NCBI GenBank assembly: GCA_014529385.2
Contig: CM043949.1
Span: forward strand, 114,021,477 to 114,085,476
Origin: Adiantum capillus-veneris
Lineage: Eukaryota; Streptophyta; Polypodiopsida; Polypodiales; Pteridaceae
DNA: 64,000 nt
Reading direction: 5' to 3'
The position numbers and the translations under genes are program-made. Positions 1 through 9,860 of this stretch are shown here, piece after piece. How positions within the stretch are numbered: the first letter of the stretch is position 1; every line of letters begins with the position of its first letter. A model generated the notes under the pieces. It made no database searches. It worked only from the letters and a program-made list of their open reading frames with translations, and was not told the origin of the DNA.

Positions 1-60
1 ACCTTTCTATAGACTTGCAGCTTTCTAATATTTTCTCTCTCTTGCCATCACAGCTTAGCT

Positions 61-591
61 TCGTGAATGCACGTAAAGACGATTACCATGCTATTTTTCG
101 TGCTCTATAGACCGATGTGCATGCTATCTTTGTTGCACGAAACATAGGTTCTTTCACAAGTCGAAGCAATACACTCTCAGTCTTAGATATTACTATCCTA
201 GCACACGTCAAAAGTTCTCGCCTCAAGCACCGTTTGGAGGAAGGATATAAGGCCCATATTCTTGATGTTGCTCACAATCAAGAAGTAAGTATTGATCTTG
301 CTTTTCCTTTTTCACCGCAATAACTTAAGAAAGCTCTAACTCATCAGATGCTTATACATAGGTAACTGGCACACTGCACTTTGTGAATGTGAACTCAATT
401 TTTGTGGAACATTCTTGCGATAAATGCAAATCTACTAAGATTCAACACCAACAAGAGGTGGACTTTTGCTCTATTTGCTCAAAATCTACAACTATTGTTT
501 TGGTGCCCCAGTTTGAAGGGAAGATTTTGTCCAACAAAGCTTCCCCAATTCATGTTTTCTTAGCGGGTAACATAGTCGGCAATACTTACCT
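61..591 (+). pseudogene. RPA-like zinc-ribbon fragment, tandem unit 1
   Basis: The first exon-like frame runs from about 117 to 284 and is followed by a good splice donor, gtaagt, at 285-290. A second exon-like frame at 383-607 has the pattern C-x2-C, then HQQEVDFCSIC with a second C-x2-C, then a beta-rich stretch ending in FLAGNIVG. This matches the zinc ribbon plus OB-fold at the C-terminus of replication protein A large subunit, a protein often carried by plant Helitrons. The apparent end of frame 1 (FPFSPQ) is probably translated intron. The acceptor reads cactgcac instead of cactgcag, so splicing is probably lost. Assignment to RPA rests on pattern only. Confidence 0.45.
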
Positions 592-1141
592 TCGTGAATG
601 CACGTAAAGACGATTGCCACGCTATTTTTCGTGCTCTGGAGATTGATGTGCATCCTACGTTTGTTGCACGAAACATAAGTTCCTTCACAAGTCGAAACAA
701 TACACTCTCAGCCTTGGATATTGCTATCCTAGCACACGTCAAAAGTCCTCATCTCAGGCACCGTTTGGAGGAAGCATATAAGGCCCATATTCTTGATGTT
801 GGTCACAATCAAGAACTAAGTATTGATCTTGCTTTTCCTTTTTCACCACAATAACTCAAGAAAGCTCTAACTCATCAGGTGCCTATACATAGATAACTAA
901 CACACTGCACTTTGTGAATGTGAACTCAATTTTGGTGGAATGTTCTTGTGGTCAATGCAAATCTACTAAGATTCACCACCAACAAGAGGTGGAATTTTTC
1001 TCTATTTGCTCAAAATCTACAACTATTGTTTTGGTGCCCAAGCTTGAAGGAAAGATTTTGGCCAACAAAGCTTCCCCAACTGATATTTTCTTAGCGGGTG
1101 ACATAGTCGACAAATTATTGCACCTTGACAAACTTTATTGA
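592..1141 (+). pseudogene. RPA-like zinc-ribbon fragment, tandem unit 2
   Basis: A second copy of the preceding unit in the same orientation, with two matching frames (594-854 and 914-1141). The zinc-ribbon cysteines persist (SCGQCKSTK, then FFSICSK, where the first residue of the second pair is flanked differently from unit 1). The splice donor that is gtaagt in unit 1 is ctaagt here, so this copy has lost its donor. Retention of intron sequence shows the fragment was copied as DNA, not from a spliced transcript. An almost identical copy lies at 10842-11293 in the 3' LTR. Confidence 0.45.
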
Positions 1142-1312
1142 CAAATTCACTGTCAACAAATTACGCCTCATCACATCTTTTGTCAAAGAGACAAAGTAGT
1201 GCTCCTCTACAACATTGAAGCTCCATCACCTCCACACCAAAGGACACTCTTTATATTATATTGATTTCATCCATTGCTCATCTTGTAGGTTTCCATCTCT
1301 GTCTCTTTCTGC

Positions 1313-1364
<52 letters not shown>

Positions 1365-2934
1365 GTGCGCGTGTTTCATTTACTTATCTTCCTTCCACCC
1401 CATACCGTAAGGGGAGGAAAAACTGCATGTACATGGCTTCCTCAACCAACCATAATGCATCTTTTGAACAACTCATTCAAAATAATATTTATAGTGCTTT
1501 CCTTGTTGATCACCCATGGAATAATAATGTTTTTCTCGTGCTCAATAAAATAATAAAGTCGCGCTCGTCATTGCAAAAAATGATCAACATCATGATAGAG
1601 GTAGTCAGAGTATCATTGGATGAAACACCAATGATCACACCTTCTCTAGCGCATTTGACTTCCAGTAGACATGATTCCTCCATTTGGACCCAAGTATTAA
1701 ATAGCCACACATCATCTATTAGTATTGCGCTTGATATTATCCATGTGTTCTCTTTTAGATTCAGTATTGCATGTGATGTTTATATTTACGGTGTACCAAT
1801 AACTTCAGTAAAAAACACAACATTCAATAGCGGAACCGATCCAACGACATTTCAGAAAATCATAATTGTTGATAGAAGTGGCAACCTATTTTTTTACTTA
1901 TCCATAACTCCTCCATATTTTTATTATTATTTTTACTCATTATTCTAACACCATGTGCTCATTGAGCTAAAGTCCATGAATAGTCCATACACTAGTCCCA
2001 CCATGTATATATTTCTTTATTCACCAATAATTCTCCTCTATGCATGGGTCAAGGGCAACTTGGATGCTTTGTATTATAATATGACAAAGGAGGGGCTCAC
2101 TCTTGGATGCATTGTATAAATTCGACCAAGGAGGGGGCCACTAAAAGACTTTTGCAGGCATAAAAAATAGGTTTTTTGGTGGGAATTTTGGCACCTATCT
2201 CCACTCCGAATTTGGAGCGGTGGTCAAAAGAGAAAATGTAGCCCACGCTCTGAATAATCACCTCAAATGTTTTCATGATTTTTGGAGCTACCAGCGGTGA
2301 GCTATGATTTTTTGAGTGGACCCCAGTCTGCCCACTTTTCTCACAAGTAGCCCTTAGTCTTCTCTCACCCTTCCACACACCTACTCACTCTTACACATCC
2401 CTCCCTCTCCTTCCCTCACTCAAACCTGCAATTTCCATGGCTTCTCCCACCCTCTTCACCATTACCCTTCTCTCTCATCCCTAAAGTTCTTTTATGAACC
2501 TCTACATACATACACCCTCTCCATGTCTCTCTCTATTGCTTCTATGTTACAATTTCATTTACCTCTCCTAAAAATATCTAAATTCAGCATCTTAACCATG
2601 ATAACTTCTGCAAATTGAGGATTTTTCATCAACAAATCCTCTTTTCATCGTGGTGGTCAACCGTGGCGGCGGCGTAAAGAAGCGAAGAAGAAGAAGAAGA
2701 CCAGCGGTCATTTTTTCCACAATCTACACAAGGGTGAGTTGAAGCTTCTTCAAAGCTTCACCATCTCAATGATTCTCTTTTAATTCACCCCTCTTCCTTC
2801 ATCAAATCAACTCACTCTACCCATTGTAAATGTAACATTAACTTTCTAGTGATTACTAACGACTAACATACTAACACAAAATAGCATTGACCTAACCATA
2901 AAAGACACCTCACCTCAAGACATGTGTATAGTAA

Positions 2935-2985
<51 letters not shown>

Positions 2986-4004
2986 TACTTACTTTCACCT
3001 TATCTACCATCAATAATGCTCTCTTTTGAGCCCACACCCATTACTCAAGCAGACAAAGAAGGCCCGCAATGTTTTGATATTCAAAAAAATCATAATTCTG
3101 ATTTGTTAGCTTGTAAATTAGGATTTCCAATAATCTTTATGAGGGGTCTCCAACCTATAAATAGACCCCTCTCCTTCTTGTAAAACAACCTCCAATATCT
3201 CACATAGCACCCCAACACTCTATGCGTGAGGAGAGACTTAGGTGTAGCAACCACTTGTGAGCTTCACTCTTGGTGTGAGAGAAGCCTTCAAGCTACACAT
3301 TGTAAGTGAGAGAGCGTGAGTTCCACAAATCTCAAAACCACTATTGTATATGCTCCTTCATCATCAATAAATTGAGGTTTGGTGCATCAAAGGCGTGATT
3401 CGACGTTCAAATCTTCGTCCTTCCATTTGTGCAATACGGTTTGGTGAATTCAAGGTGACTTGTGTATTTTGAGTTTTTATCGGTTGATCTTGATTTTAGA
3501 AAGTGTTTTAGTGTGTTTTTCATTGCCATTTTTTTGTCCATTGTAAGAGGGTATTGTGGTGAGAGGTCTCCCACACCCTAAGACAGTGTGTGTGTGTGTT
3601 TTGGCAATGTTTAGCAATCACTAAGCATTGAGTGAGTTTTGTACAAGTTCTATGATAGCATCATAACGAACCATCTCCATTTGCAAGTCACAAATAAGGT
3701 ATTACGCAAGATCCTTTCCTCTCTCTCTTCCCTTTGCTCTAGCTCTCTCTGGTCCATTTCATGTGTGTCTTGGTGTGAGGTTGCTTGTGTGTGTTGTGTG
3801 GTGCATCTTCTTGGTTGTGCCAAAATCTCTCTTGCGTCCTAGTTCGCATACCATAACTAGGTGGTGCCCTTATCTAGTTTGGGTTTGGCTGTGGGTTTGT
3901 TGTTGTGTTGTGCTTGTGGTTGCCCCAGCCCCAATTGAGCAGCACGGGAGCCTTGAGGGGTGTTTAGAGGTCGCCTCTCTTGTTGCCCGCCCCGGACCGC
4001 CCCA
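686..4004 (+). mobile_element. 5' LTR of Tat-like element 1 (3' part)
   Basis: This interval matches the 3' LTR at 10842-14136 almost exactly. The differences I noticed are single bases near 975, 3872 and 3877 plus different (CT)n lengths (about 45 bp at 2938-2982 versus about 23 bp at 13091-13113). Such identity implies a recent insertion. It ends in ...CCGCCCCA and is followed at once by a primer-site-like sequence. Bases 1899-4004 are true LTR, judged against the clean LTR at 59884-62565. The 5' boundary (expected TGATAGCC) is not present in the window. Confidence 0.85.
3155..3164 (+). promoter_or_regulatory. TATA box of 5' LTR
   Basis: The string CTATAAATAG precedes a pyrimidine-rich probable start region. 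The same box occurs at the same place in the other two LTRs (13287-13296 and 61715-61724). An AATAAA at 3366-3371, also conserved in the other copies, is a candidate poly(A) signal. Confidence 0.7.
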
Positions 4005-4008
4005 ATTT

Positions 4009-4026
4009 TGGTGCCCCCACGGAGGA
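4009..4026 (+). other. Primer binding site, element 1
   Basis: TGGTGCCCCCAC begins five bases after the LTR end, the normal place for a PBS, and recurs after the LTR of element 2 (62570). It starts with TGG, complementary to a tRNA CCA end. The best match I can think of is tRNA-Lys, but several bases differ, so I do not assign the tRNA. Confidence 0.55.
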
Positions 4027-4082
4027 ACAGGCTTGTGTATGTTTTGTGAAGGCTCAACCTTTAGCATAATCAAGTAGCTTGC

Positions 4083-4294
4083 ATGAATCACGAGAATTTG
4101 TATGATCCCTTCATTCCCATTGCAAGGCAAAAGGTACACATAATTGTTAGTACTAAGTGCAATTTCAGCGAGTAATTCGTAGAATTTTAGGTCCTCTTAG
4201 GTTGGTAGAGATAAACGCATCAGTAAATCCTTTTATTTTGCCTCTCATTAGGTACGACCTTAGTTTGGACGTCTATATTTTTGTTTTGTTTTAA
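4083..4294 (+). pseudogene. Small leader ORF alpha, broken copy
   Basis: The frame opens with MNHENLYDPFIPIARQKVHI and stops at a TAA after about 30 codons. A shifted frame then continues with INASVNPFILPLIRYDLSLD and ends at TAA, next to the following ORF. The intact counterpart lies at 62888-63100 in element 2. It sits between the primer site and gag. No known domain is recognised, and it is related in sequence to ORF beta just downstream. It is broken by one stop and at least one frameshift. Confidence 0.6.
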
Positions 4295-4315
4295 GAATTA
4301 GGTCATGCATAGACC

Positions 4316-4534
4316 ATGGATAATGGCCCAGGAATACAGGTTTTTCCCTTTCATTTCACTCCACACATTAGAGTAAACCTTGCAATTAGTAGAAAAATCC
4401 ATTTTCAACAACGTATGGTATTCATGTTTGGTGCCCAAAGAGTAGGAGAAATTCTCGCGTCACCAAACCCTGTCACTCTACCTCTTATTGATTATCATAG
4501 GTCATTTGATGTGAATATTTTTATTTTGTTGTAG
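4316..4534 (+). CDS. Small leader ORF beta, unknown protein
   Basis: A 72-codon ORF between the primer site and gag. It has a central RKIHFQQRMVFMFGAQ stretch and ends SFDVNIFILL. Element 2 has a homologous frame at 62643-62879 (RKIFFQQRIVFLFGAE, ending SFDVHVFILF), so the protein sequence, not just the DNA, looks conserved. The ending resembles that of ORF alpha, which suggests an ancient duplication. Some Tat elements (Ogre) carry an extra ORF before gag, but I cannot say that this is the same gene. It is hydrophobic at the C-terminus and its function is unknown. The start is chosen at the first ATG; homology begins some 15 residues in. Confidence 0.6.
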   Translation: MDNGPGIQVFPFHFTPHIRVNLAISRKIHFQQRMVFMFGAQRVGEILASPNPVTLPLIDYHRSFDVNIFILL

Positions 4535-4618
4535 AATAGATTGCAATTTAGAAAATATTATTGTGTAAATCTTTTAAAGAAAGAAAAAACAAAAACGCGT
4601 CACTTTGAAATCAATTCA

Positions 4619-6247
4619 ATGGAGAGCCAACGCCAAATGTCTGGATATCCTCTTTTCTTTGGAGAGCCTGGAGAGGATGCAGAATTATTTCTAGCGAATT
4701 TCAAGATGTCTTGCCATATCAAGAGGATAGTAACTGATCAAGAACGTGTAGAAATGTTTGAGGTGGTCCTTAGGAAAGATGCTAGCACTTGGTTTGACTC
4801 TTTGCCTGAGGAAGTTAAAGGGAATTACACGGAAGTTTTGAATCGTTTCAAGAAATACTTCTTTGATCCCCAAAACACTCAGAAATTATGGCAAGACATT
4901 GTTTCTCATAAGCAAAAAGACTTAGATGACTACTACTTGTACAAGCAAGAGTTCCTACATCTTTGGGCTTTATGGATACGAAATGTTGCTAACCCTGGTG
5001 ATGGTGCAGAATTTCTAAAGAAGGAGAGGTTCATAGCCGGACTCTTTCCTGACGTTAAGGTAAAAGTTGAGGCGGGTGCACCTGCTACCTTTGATGCAGC
5101 TGAAACTAGGGCTGCTGAGAAATATAGGAAACTCAAGTGCTTAAGGGGGGAGGTTCCAATAGAAGGTCTTAGACCCAAAGGTAAGTCACAAGCATCAACA
5201 TCTAAGGAGCTTCCTGAGGTAACGGCGGAAGTGATTGAGAAGTTAAATGAATCTTTAAGCAGCTTGTCAATTCACCTTGCACAAGCCGTAGGTCCAAAGG
5301 GACAAGCAAAGAAGTCTGAAGAGCGGGACCCACGACCTAGGAGAGTCTTGCAATGTTGGAATTGCGGTGAGTCTGGACATGGGATGTATAATTGTCCTTG
5401 GCCCCGTGGGGATCCAGGGAGACCTAACTTGAATTACCCAGTGATTAATGGAGGTGAAGGAACTAGTCAACAACCACAGCTTATACAAAGGCCAAATGGA
5501 GCAAGACCACCTCCACAAGGAGTGGAAGGAGTTCCACCTTTGCCAGACCCAAACATGCATGTGGTAGAGGTGACAAATTCAAGAGAGGTTGACATGGAAG
5601 CAAATGGCATTAAGCGTGGCCGAGGGAAAGGTAAGGAGAAAGAAGGAGTTACATCACAAAGTGACCATGGACGAGAAAAGAAGGCAAAGGAGACCAATGA
5701 AGCTAAGAGGACTCGACGTCATATCAACCTCCAAGACTTTCCTCTTGGACATGGAATGGCTCCATACAACCTGTTGGAAGACATGAGAGGTAAGGGTCCT
5801 GATATCTCATGGCCTCAATTTCTTGCATTATGTCCACAAGTTAGGAGGGATTTAACAAGGGCAGTTAGCACTAGGAGAAAGGTAAAAGAGAGTGTGCCTG
5901 TTGTAAAAATTGCACAAGCTGAAATGAATGAGGACATTACACCTGTGTTAGATTGTTACATAAAAGGGAGATTGGTTAGGAAAGGTCTAGTGGATGGGGG
6001 TGCACAAATTTGCATCATGACAGAGGGACTCATGCAAAAACCAGGCATGCACATCCATGAGACACGTGAAATTAAGGTCAAGATGGCAAACAATAGCAAG
6101 GCTAGGTGCGTAGGCATTTGTAAAAATGTTTTTGTGGAGGCCTTTGGCATTAAGAAGGCAGTGGATTTCTATGTCATGTCTACCAAAGGAAATGGTTACC
6201 CATTTATCCTAGGGAGACCATGGCTAATGAAAATGCGAGCTTTGTAG
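4619..6247 (+). CDS. gag: Gag-protease of Tat-like Ty3/gypsy element 1
   Basis: Structural protein plus aspartic protease of the retrotransposon particle. The retrotransposon gag domain occupies about residues 10-150 (WFDSLPEEVKGNY, then FKKYFFDPQNTQKLW). One CCHC zinc knuckle (CWNCGESGHGMYNC) lies at residues 246-259 (5354-5395) for RNA binding, followed by a low-complexity K/E/R-rich spacer. The protease starts near residue 440 with LVDGGAQ (catalytic Asp at 5993-5995; DGGA replaces the usual D-S/T-G-A) and ends with ILGRPWL. I start at 4619 because element 2 has an ATG at the matching place (63157) and the residues upstream are not conserved. The frame ends at a TAG (6245-6247) that lies in frame with pol downstream. 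Confidence 0.93.
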   Translation: MESQRQMSGYPLFFGEPGEDAELFLANFKMSCHIKRIVTDQERVEMFEVVLRKDASTWFDSLPEEVKGNYTEVLNRFKKYFFDPQNTQKLWQDIVSHKQKDLDDYYLYKQEFLHLWALWIRNVANPGDGAEFLKKERFIAGLFPDVKVKVEAGAPATFDAAETRAAEKYRKLKCLRGEVPIEGLRPKGKSQASTSKELPEVTAEVIEKLNESLSSLSIHLAQAVGPKGQAKKSEERDPRPRRVLQCWNCGESGHGMYNCPWPRGDPGRPNLNYPVINGGEGTSQQPQLIQRPNGARPPPQGVEGVPPLPDPNMHVVEVTNSREVDMEANGIKRGRGKGKEKEGVTSQSDHGREKKAKETNEAKRTRRHINLQDFPLGHGMAPYNLLEDMRGKGPDISWPQFLALCPQVRRDLTRAVSTRRKVKESVPVVKIAQAEMNEDITPVLDCYIKGRLVRKGLVDGGAQICIMTEGLMQKPGMHIHETREIKVKMANNSKARCVGICKNVFVEAFGIKKAVDFYVMSTKGNGYPFILGRPWLMKMRAL

Positions 6248-6307
6248 GATTGGGAGAGTGGAAAGCTAATTTGTAGGAACGACAATCATAAGAAGGTTGT
6301 CTTTGAC

Positions 6308-9300
6308 ATGAAGGAGCAACGCCAAGAGGAGCTCCATGAAGAATCATCTCAAAGTGAGACGGAAGAAGGTTGGACCGATAACACTTCAGAAGAAGAAAGT
6401 AGCGGCAGCATTATTGAAGAGGAGTCTTCCATCGAAGTCATGGGGGTAAGGTTTAAGCCAACCAACCAAGAGACCTCTTGTCAAGGTTTGGAGGAGGTAG
6501 GTTCCCAAGAGAACCAAAAAGTGGAAGATGAAAGAATGCTAGAAGGTATGCTATCTACAACACTTACAAAGGATGAAACAGAGGAGTTCAAATGTGTGCT
6601 AAGGAAATTTCCTAGGCTTTTTGCTAAAGACTACACCGATGTGCGTGGAGTAGATGCTGTTCAACACAAAATTGAGTTGAAGCCAGAGGCCACACCTAAG
6701 GCTCAGAAGCTACGAAGGCTAGGAGTCATCAAGGAGCAGGCTTTACTCAAGGAGGTAAGAAAGCTTCTAGCAGCAGGTTTCATTTATCCAGTGGAGAATT
6801 CAGAGTGGGTCTCTCCCGTTGTTGTCACTCCTAAGAAAAACGGAAAGTGGAGGGTGTGTGTGGATTACCGTCCACTCAATGAGGCAACAAAAAGAGATCA
6901 CTTTCCCCTCCCATTTCAGGATGAGATACTAAATGAGGTAGCTGGTCATGAGAAGTACACTGTGTGTGATGGCTACTCAGGCTACTTTCAAATAGGTATC
7001 GCATTGGAAGATCAATTGAAAACAACCTTTATCACTCCTTGGGGTTGTTATGCTTTTAGAGTCATGCCATTTGGTCTGACAAATGCTCCTCCAACATTCC
7101 AACGTTTCATGAACATGGTGTTTCAAGCATTCTTTGGAAAGTCAATTAGGGTGTTCATTGATGATTTCTGCATTTATAGCTCAAAATCATTGCATCTACA
7201 AAGGATAGAAGAAGGTTTAAAGAAGCTCTACGACATGGGAGGTCAACTCAACCCCAACAAGTGCCACATAGGTGAGGATGAAGTGATCTTGCTCGGTCAC
7301 AAGGTTTCCTATAAAGGCATTGAGGTGGATCCTTCAAAAGCAAAGGCTCTTATTGAGCTCCCATCACCGAAGAGTCTTAAGGAGGTCATCTCTTTCATTC
7401 AGAAGGTGAAGTATATGTCACGCTTCATTCACTTAGCCTCGGAGTTGCTTCATCCTTTGCAAAAGTTGACACAACAAGTAGAATTTGCATGGTCTGGTGA
7501 GCTTGAAGAGTATTTTTGTAACATTAAAGTCATTTTGTCAGAGCTACCAACACTCATGCCTCCTTGTTGGGAGTACACATTCTTTGTTAGCTCTAGTGTT
7601 GGAAGGGAAACAATTGGTGCTGTGTTGCTACAACAAGATCCCCACAGTACAAGGATGCGACCCATCTACTTTGCTAGTAGGGTCATGAATTCTTTGGAGA
7701 GAGACTACACAGAAGCAGAACTCATAATGCTTTCTCTCATGTTTGCGGTGAGAAAGTTTAGATCCTACCTACTACCAAAACCTTTTGTAATTCTCACTGC
7801 AGAAAATTTGTTTCCTTGGGTGTCATCTCAAATGAATCTTAGTACTAGGATCTCAAAGTGGATTATGGAGTTGCAAGAGTTCCAATACTCTTTCAAGGTA
7901 GAATATAGTGTGCGTGCACAATTGGCAGGGATTCTCACTTATAGGGTACATGAGAAGGAAATTAAGGTGCCTCAAGTAAAGACCCTACCATTGCCACCAC
8001 CAAAAAGTATTCCCAATGCTTTTACCTTGTTCTTTGATGGAGCTTTTCGACGAGCCACGGGGAAAGCAGGGGGAGGGCTAGTGTTGCTCAACCCAAGTGG
8101 AGAGGTGGTCATGAAAGAGAAGGTCAATCTACCAGGTTCAACTAGCAACAATGAAGCAGAATACGACACACTACTTCATGGTTTGAAGATGTGCATTGGC
8201 CAAGGGATAAAACGTCTCATGGTAAAGGGAGATGCACTTCTCATTGTTAAACAGATTTTAGGCATTTGGGCATGCAAGAATGAAAGCTTAAGGACAAAAG
8301 TTCATGCCATTCGTAGGATGTTTAATCAGTTTGAAGAAGTGCAACTATATCATATTCCGAGGAAACAAAATGAAGATGCCGATTTACTTGCACAACAAGT
8401 AGTTACATGTGTTGAGAGAGAAGTGCAGGTCATCATGGTGGCAGCAGCTGTCAAGCAACCGAGATACCAGGGATTGGAGTCACTGGCTCCCATTATTGGC
8501 TACATTTTGGAGGGTGAGTTTCCACAAGACTTCACGAAGGCTCAGAAGAGGAGACTCATGAAGAAGGCAAGTTTCTATCTCTTCCTAGAAGGCTCCCTCT
8601 ATCAAAGAGGGAAGGATCAAGTGTGCAGAAGAGTACCAACTATCGAGGAAATTCCAGCCATTCTAAAAGGTTTGCATGAAGAGGCATGTGGTGGTCATTT
8701 TGCCCAAGAATCAACTGTGAAGAAGATTTTGCTTGCGGGGTATGTTTGGCCAAGCTTGCATGTGGATGTTCAACATTGGTGTAAAAGCTGTCACAATTGT
8801 CAGATAAATGGAAATAAAAGGTTGGTGCATGGCCCGAGGCAAATAGTTCTTGCAAATGGACCCTTTGAAAAGTGGGGCATTGATGCTATGGATCCTCTGC
8901 CTAGGACAAAAAATGGTAAACTCTACATTCTAGTGGCTGTAGACTATATGACTAGGTGGGTGGAAGCTCAAAGTGTGGCAAGAGTGAATGAGAGGACAAT
9001 TAGCAAGTTTGTGTACAATCACATTTGTTGCAGATTTGGCACACCTTTGGAGATTGTTTCTGATAATGGTCCAGGGTTTAGGAAGGGCTTGCTCACAGAA
9101 GTTTGTGAAGAGCGTCACATTCTACATCATCATAGCACACCATACTACCCACAGTCAAATGGTTTGGTGGAGAAGGCTAATGGTGTCATTGCAGGAATCA
9201 TTAGAAAGATGGTGCAAAACAAGACAAAACTATGGGATGACTTCTTGGATGGTGCCTTGTGGGCATATCGAACCACATATAGGGAAGCCACGGAGTTCAC

Positions 9301-9388
9301 ACCATTTCACTTGGTCTATGGTCAAGAGGCTTTGCAGCCTATCGAGCTCAACATTCCAACAATGCGACTTCATGGCAAAGGAGCTTAA
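6308..9388 (+). CDS. pol: Pol polyprotein: RT, two RNase H, integrase
   Basis: Copies the element RNA into DNA and inserts it. Reverse transcriptase spans about residues 110-330, with the catalytic FIDD at 7154-7165 (residues 283-286). A first RNase H follows; its usual TDH motif reads TAEN, so it is probably inactive. A second, complete RNase H begins at LFFDGAF (Asp 577) and continues through NNEAEY and HIPRKQNEDAD. Integrase has an HHCC finger (ending CKSCHNC) and the D,D35E triad at Asp 859, Asp 919 (SDNGPGF) and Glu 955 (GLVEKANG). A paired RNase H is the hallmark of the Tat lineage. The frame is continuous with gag through a single TAG, and ends at a TAA (9386-9388) after which the same frame stays open. 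Confidence 0.96.
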   Translation: MKEQRQEELHEESSQSETEEGWTDNTSEEESSGSIIEEESSIEVMGVRFKPTNQETSCQGLEEVGSQENQKVEDERMLEGMLSTTLTKDETEEFKCVLRKFPRLFAKDYTDVRGVDAVQHKIELKPEATPKAQKLRRLGVIKEQALLKEVRKLLAAGFIYPVENSEWVSPVVVTPKKNGKWRVCVDYRPLNEATKRDHFPLPFQDEILNEVAGHEKYTVCDGYSGYFQIGIALEDQLKTTFITPWGCYAFRVMPFGLTNAPPTFQRFMNMVFQAFFGKSIRVFIDDFCIYSSKSLHLQRIEEGLKKLYDMGGQLNPNKCHIGEDEVILLGHKVSYKGIEVDPSKAKALIELPSPKSLKEVISFIQKVKYMSRFIHLASELLHPLQKLTQQVEFAWSGELEEYFCNIKVILSELPTLMPPCWEYTFFVSSSVGRETIGAVLLQQDPHSTRMRPIYFASRVMNSLERDYTEAELIMLSLMFAVRKFRSYLLPKPFVILTAENLFPWVSSQMNLSTRISKWIMELQEFQYSFKVEYSVRAQLAGILTYRVHEKEIKVPQVKTLPLPPPKSIPNAFTLFFDGAFRRATGKAGGGLVLLNPSGEVVMKEKVNLPGSTSNNEAEYDTLLHGLKMCIGQGIKRLMVKGDALLIVKQILGIWACKNESLRTKVHAIRRMFNQFEEVQLYHIPRKQNEDADLLAQQVVTCVEREVQVIMVAAAVKQPRYQGLESLAPIIGYILEGEFPQDFTKAQKRRLMKKASFYLFLEGSLYQRGKDQVCRRVPTIEEIPAILKGLHEEACGGHFAQESTVKKILLAGYVWPSLHVDVQHWCKSCHNCQINGNKRLVHGPRQIVLANGPFEKWGIDAMDPLPRTKNGKLYILVAVDYMTRWVEAQSVARVNERTISKFVYNHICCRFGTPLEIVSDNGPGFRKGLLTEVCEERHILHHHSTPYYPQSNGLVEKANGVIAGIIRKMVQNKTKLWDDFLDGALWAYRTTYREATEFTPFHLVYGQEALQPIELNIPTMRLHGKGA

Positions 9389-9835
9389 GATGATCAAGAG
9401 GTATGGATGGATCGACTTCTTACGTTAGTGGAGCTTGAGTGGAAAAGAGAAGCAGCATATGAGTGCTACAAGAGGAAAGCCACACAAGCGAAAGAAACGC
9501 ACGACAAGAAACTGAAGGACAAAGGCATCAAGGAAGGAGAGCTTGTGCTCAGGTATGACAATCGACTTGACAATCGTTTTGATGTCAAGTTTGAAACTAG
9601 ATGGCAAGGGCCATACATAGTCAAGAAGGCTTTCAATTCTAGTTACTATCAGCTTATGGACTTGAATGGTAAAGAGCACTCCAGGAAGGTAAACGGGTAT
9701 CGGTTGAAGCCCTATTTGAGTCGCCTTCTACCAAAGGATCTACCAAAGATCTGTCCAAAGGCCGCTGTCTCATATCTCGTCAAGGACTCTGAAGCACTCT
9801 CTTTGGAAAAGATGCTCTATGATGGTACATGAATA
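9389..9835 (+). CDS. Integrase C-terminal part, after in-frame TAA
   Basis: The pol frame continues unbroken after the TAA at 9386-9388 for about 148 codons to a TGA. It contains the typical integrase C-terminal region: LELEWKREAAYE-like helix, then GELVLRYDNR and RWQGPYIVKKAF, then LNGKEHSRKVNGYRLKPY, which fits the GPY/F module that follows Ty3/gypsy integrase cores. It is thus one gene split by a single nonsense codon, not a separate gene. The first ATG after the stop is at 9407. The polypurine tract and LTR start within 25 bp. Confidence 0.9.
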
Positions 9836-9845
9836 TACCATCATC

Positions 9846-9860
9846 CTGGGGGAGGGCTAA
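9846..9860 (+). promoter_or_regulatory. Polypurine tract, element 1
   Basis: The G/A-rich run CTGGGGGAGGGCTAA lies directly before TGATAGCC, the LTR start. This is the expected plus-strand primer site for Ty3/gypsy reverse transcription. Confidence 0.8.

Larger units (their letters stand above)
1..1898 (+). repeat. Foreign block X captured in retroelement LTR
   Basis: This stretch has no counterpart in the clean LTR copy at 59884-62565. Its part from 686 onward recurs almost base for base at 10842-12052 inside the 3' LTR. It holds two tandem units of 531 bp (about 61-591 and 592-1113) with RPA-like coding fragments, then about 780 bp with a (CT)n run at 1317-1363 and an open frame at 1427-1948 that I do not recognise. 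It joins LTR sequence near 1899, at the shared string tatccata. Whether bases 1-685 belong to the LTR or to flanking DNA cannot be decided, because the left end of the element is not in the window. Confidence 0.75.

Noticed and set aside
1215-1553. Long frames through the (CT)n tracts (also 11367-11564 and 11413-11515)
   Set aside because: Ser-Leu runs come from the microsatellite. The unrecognised frame at 1427-1948 remains possible but has no support.
3763-4139. Open frames at the LTR end on both strands (also 13895-14251, 62186-62584)
   Set aside because: They lie in the LTR 3' part and run across the LTR end; repeated only because the LTR is repeated.
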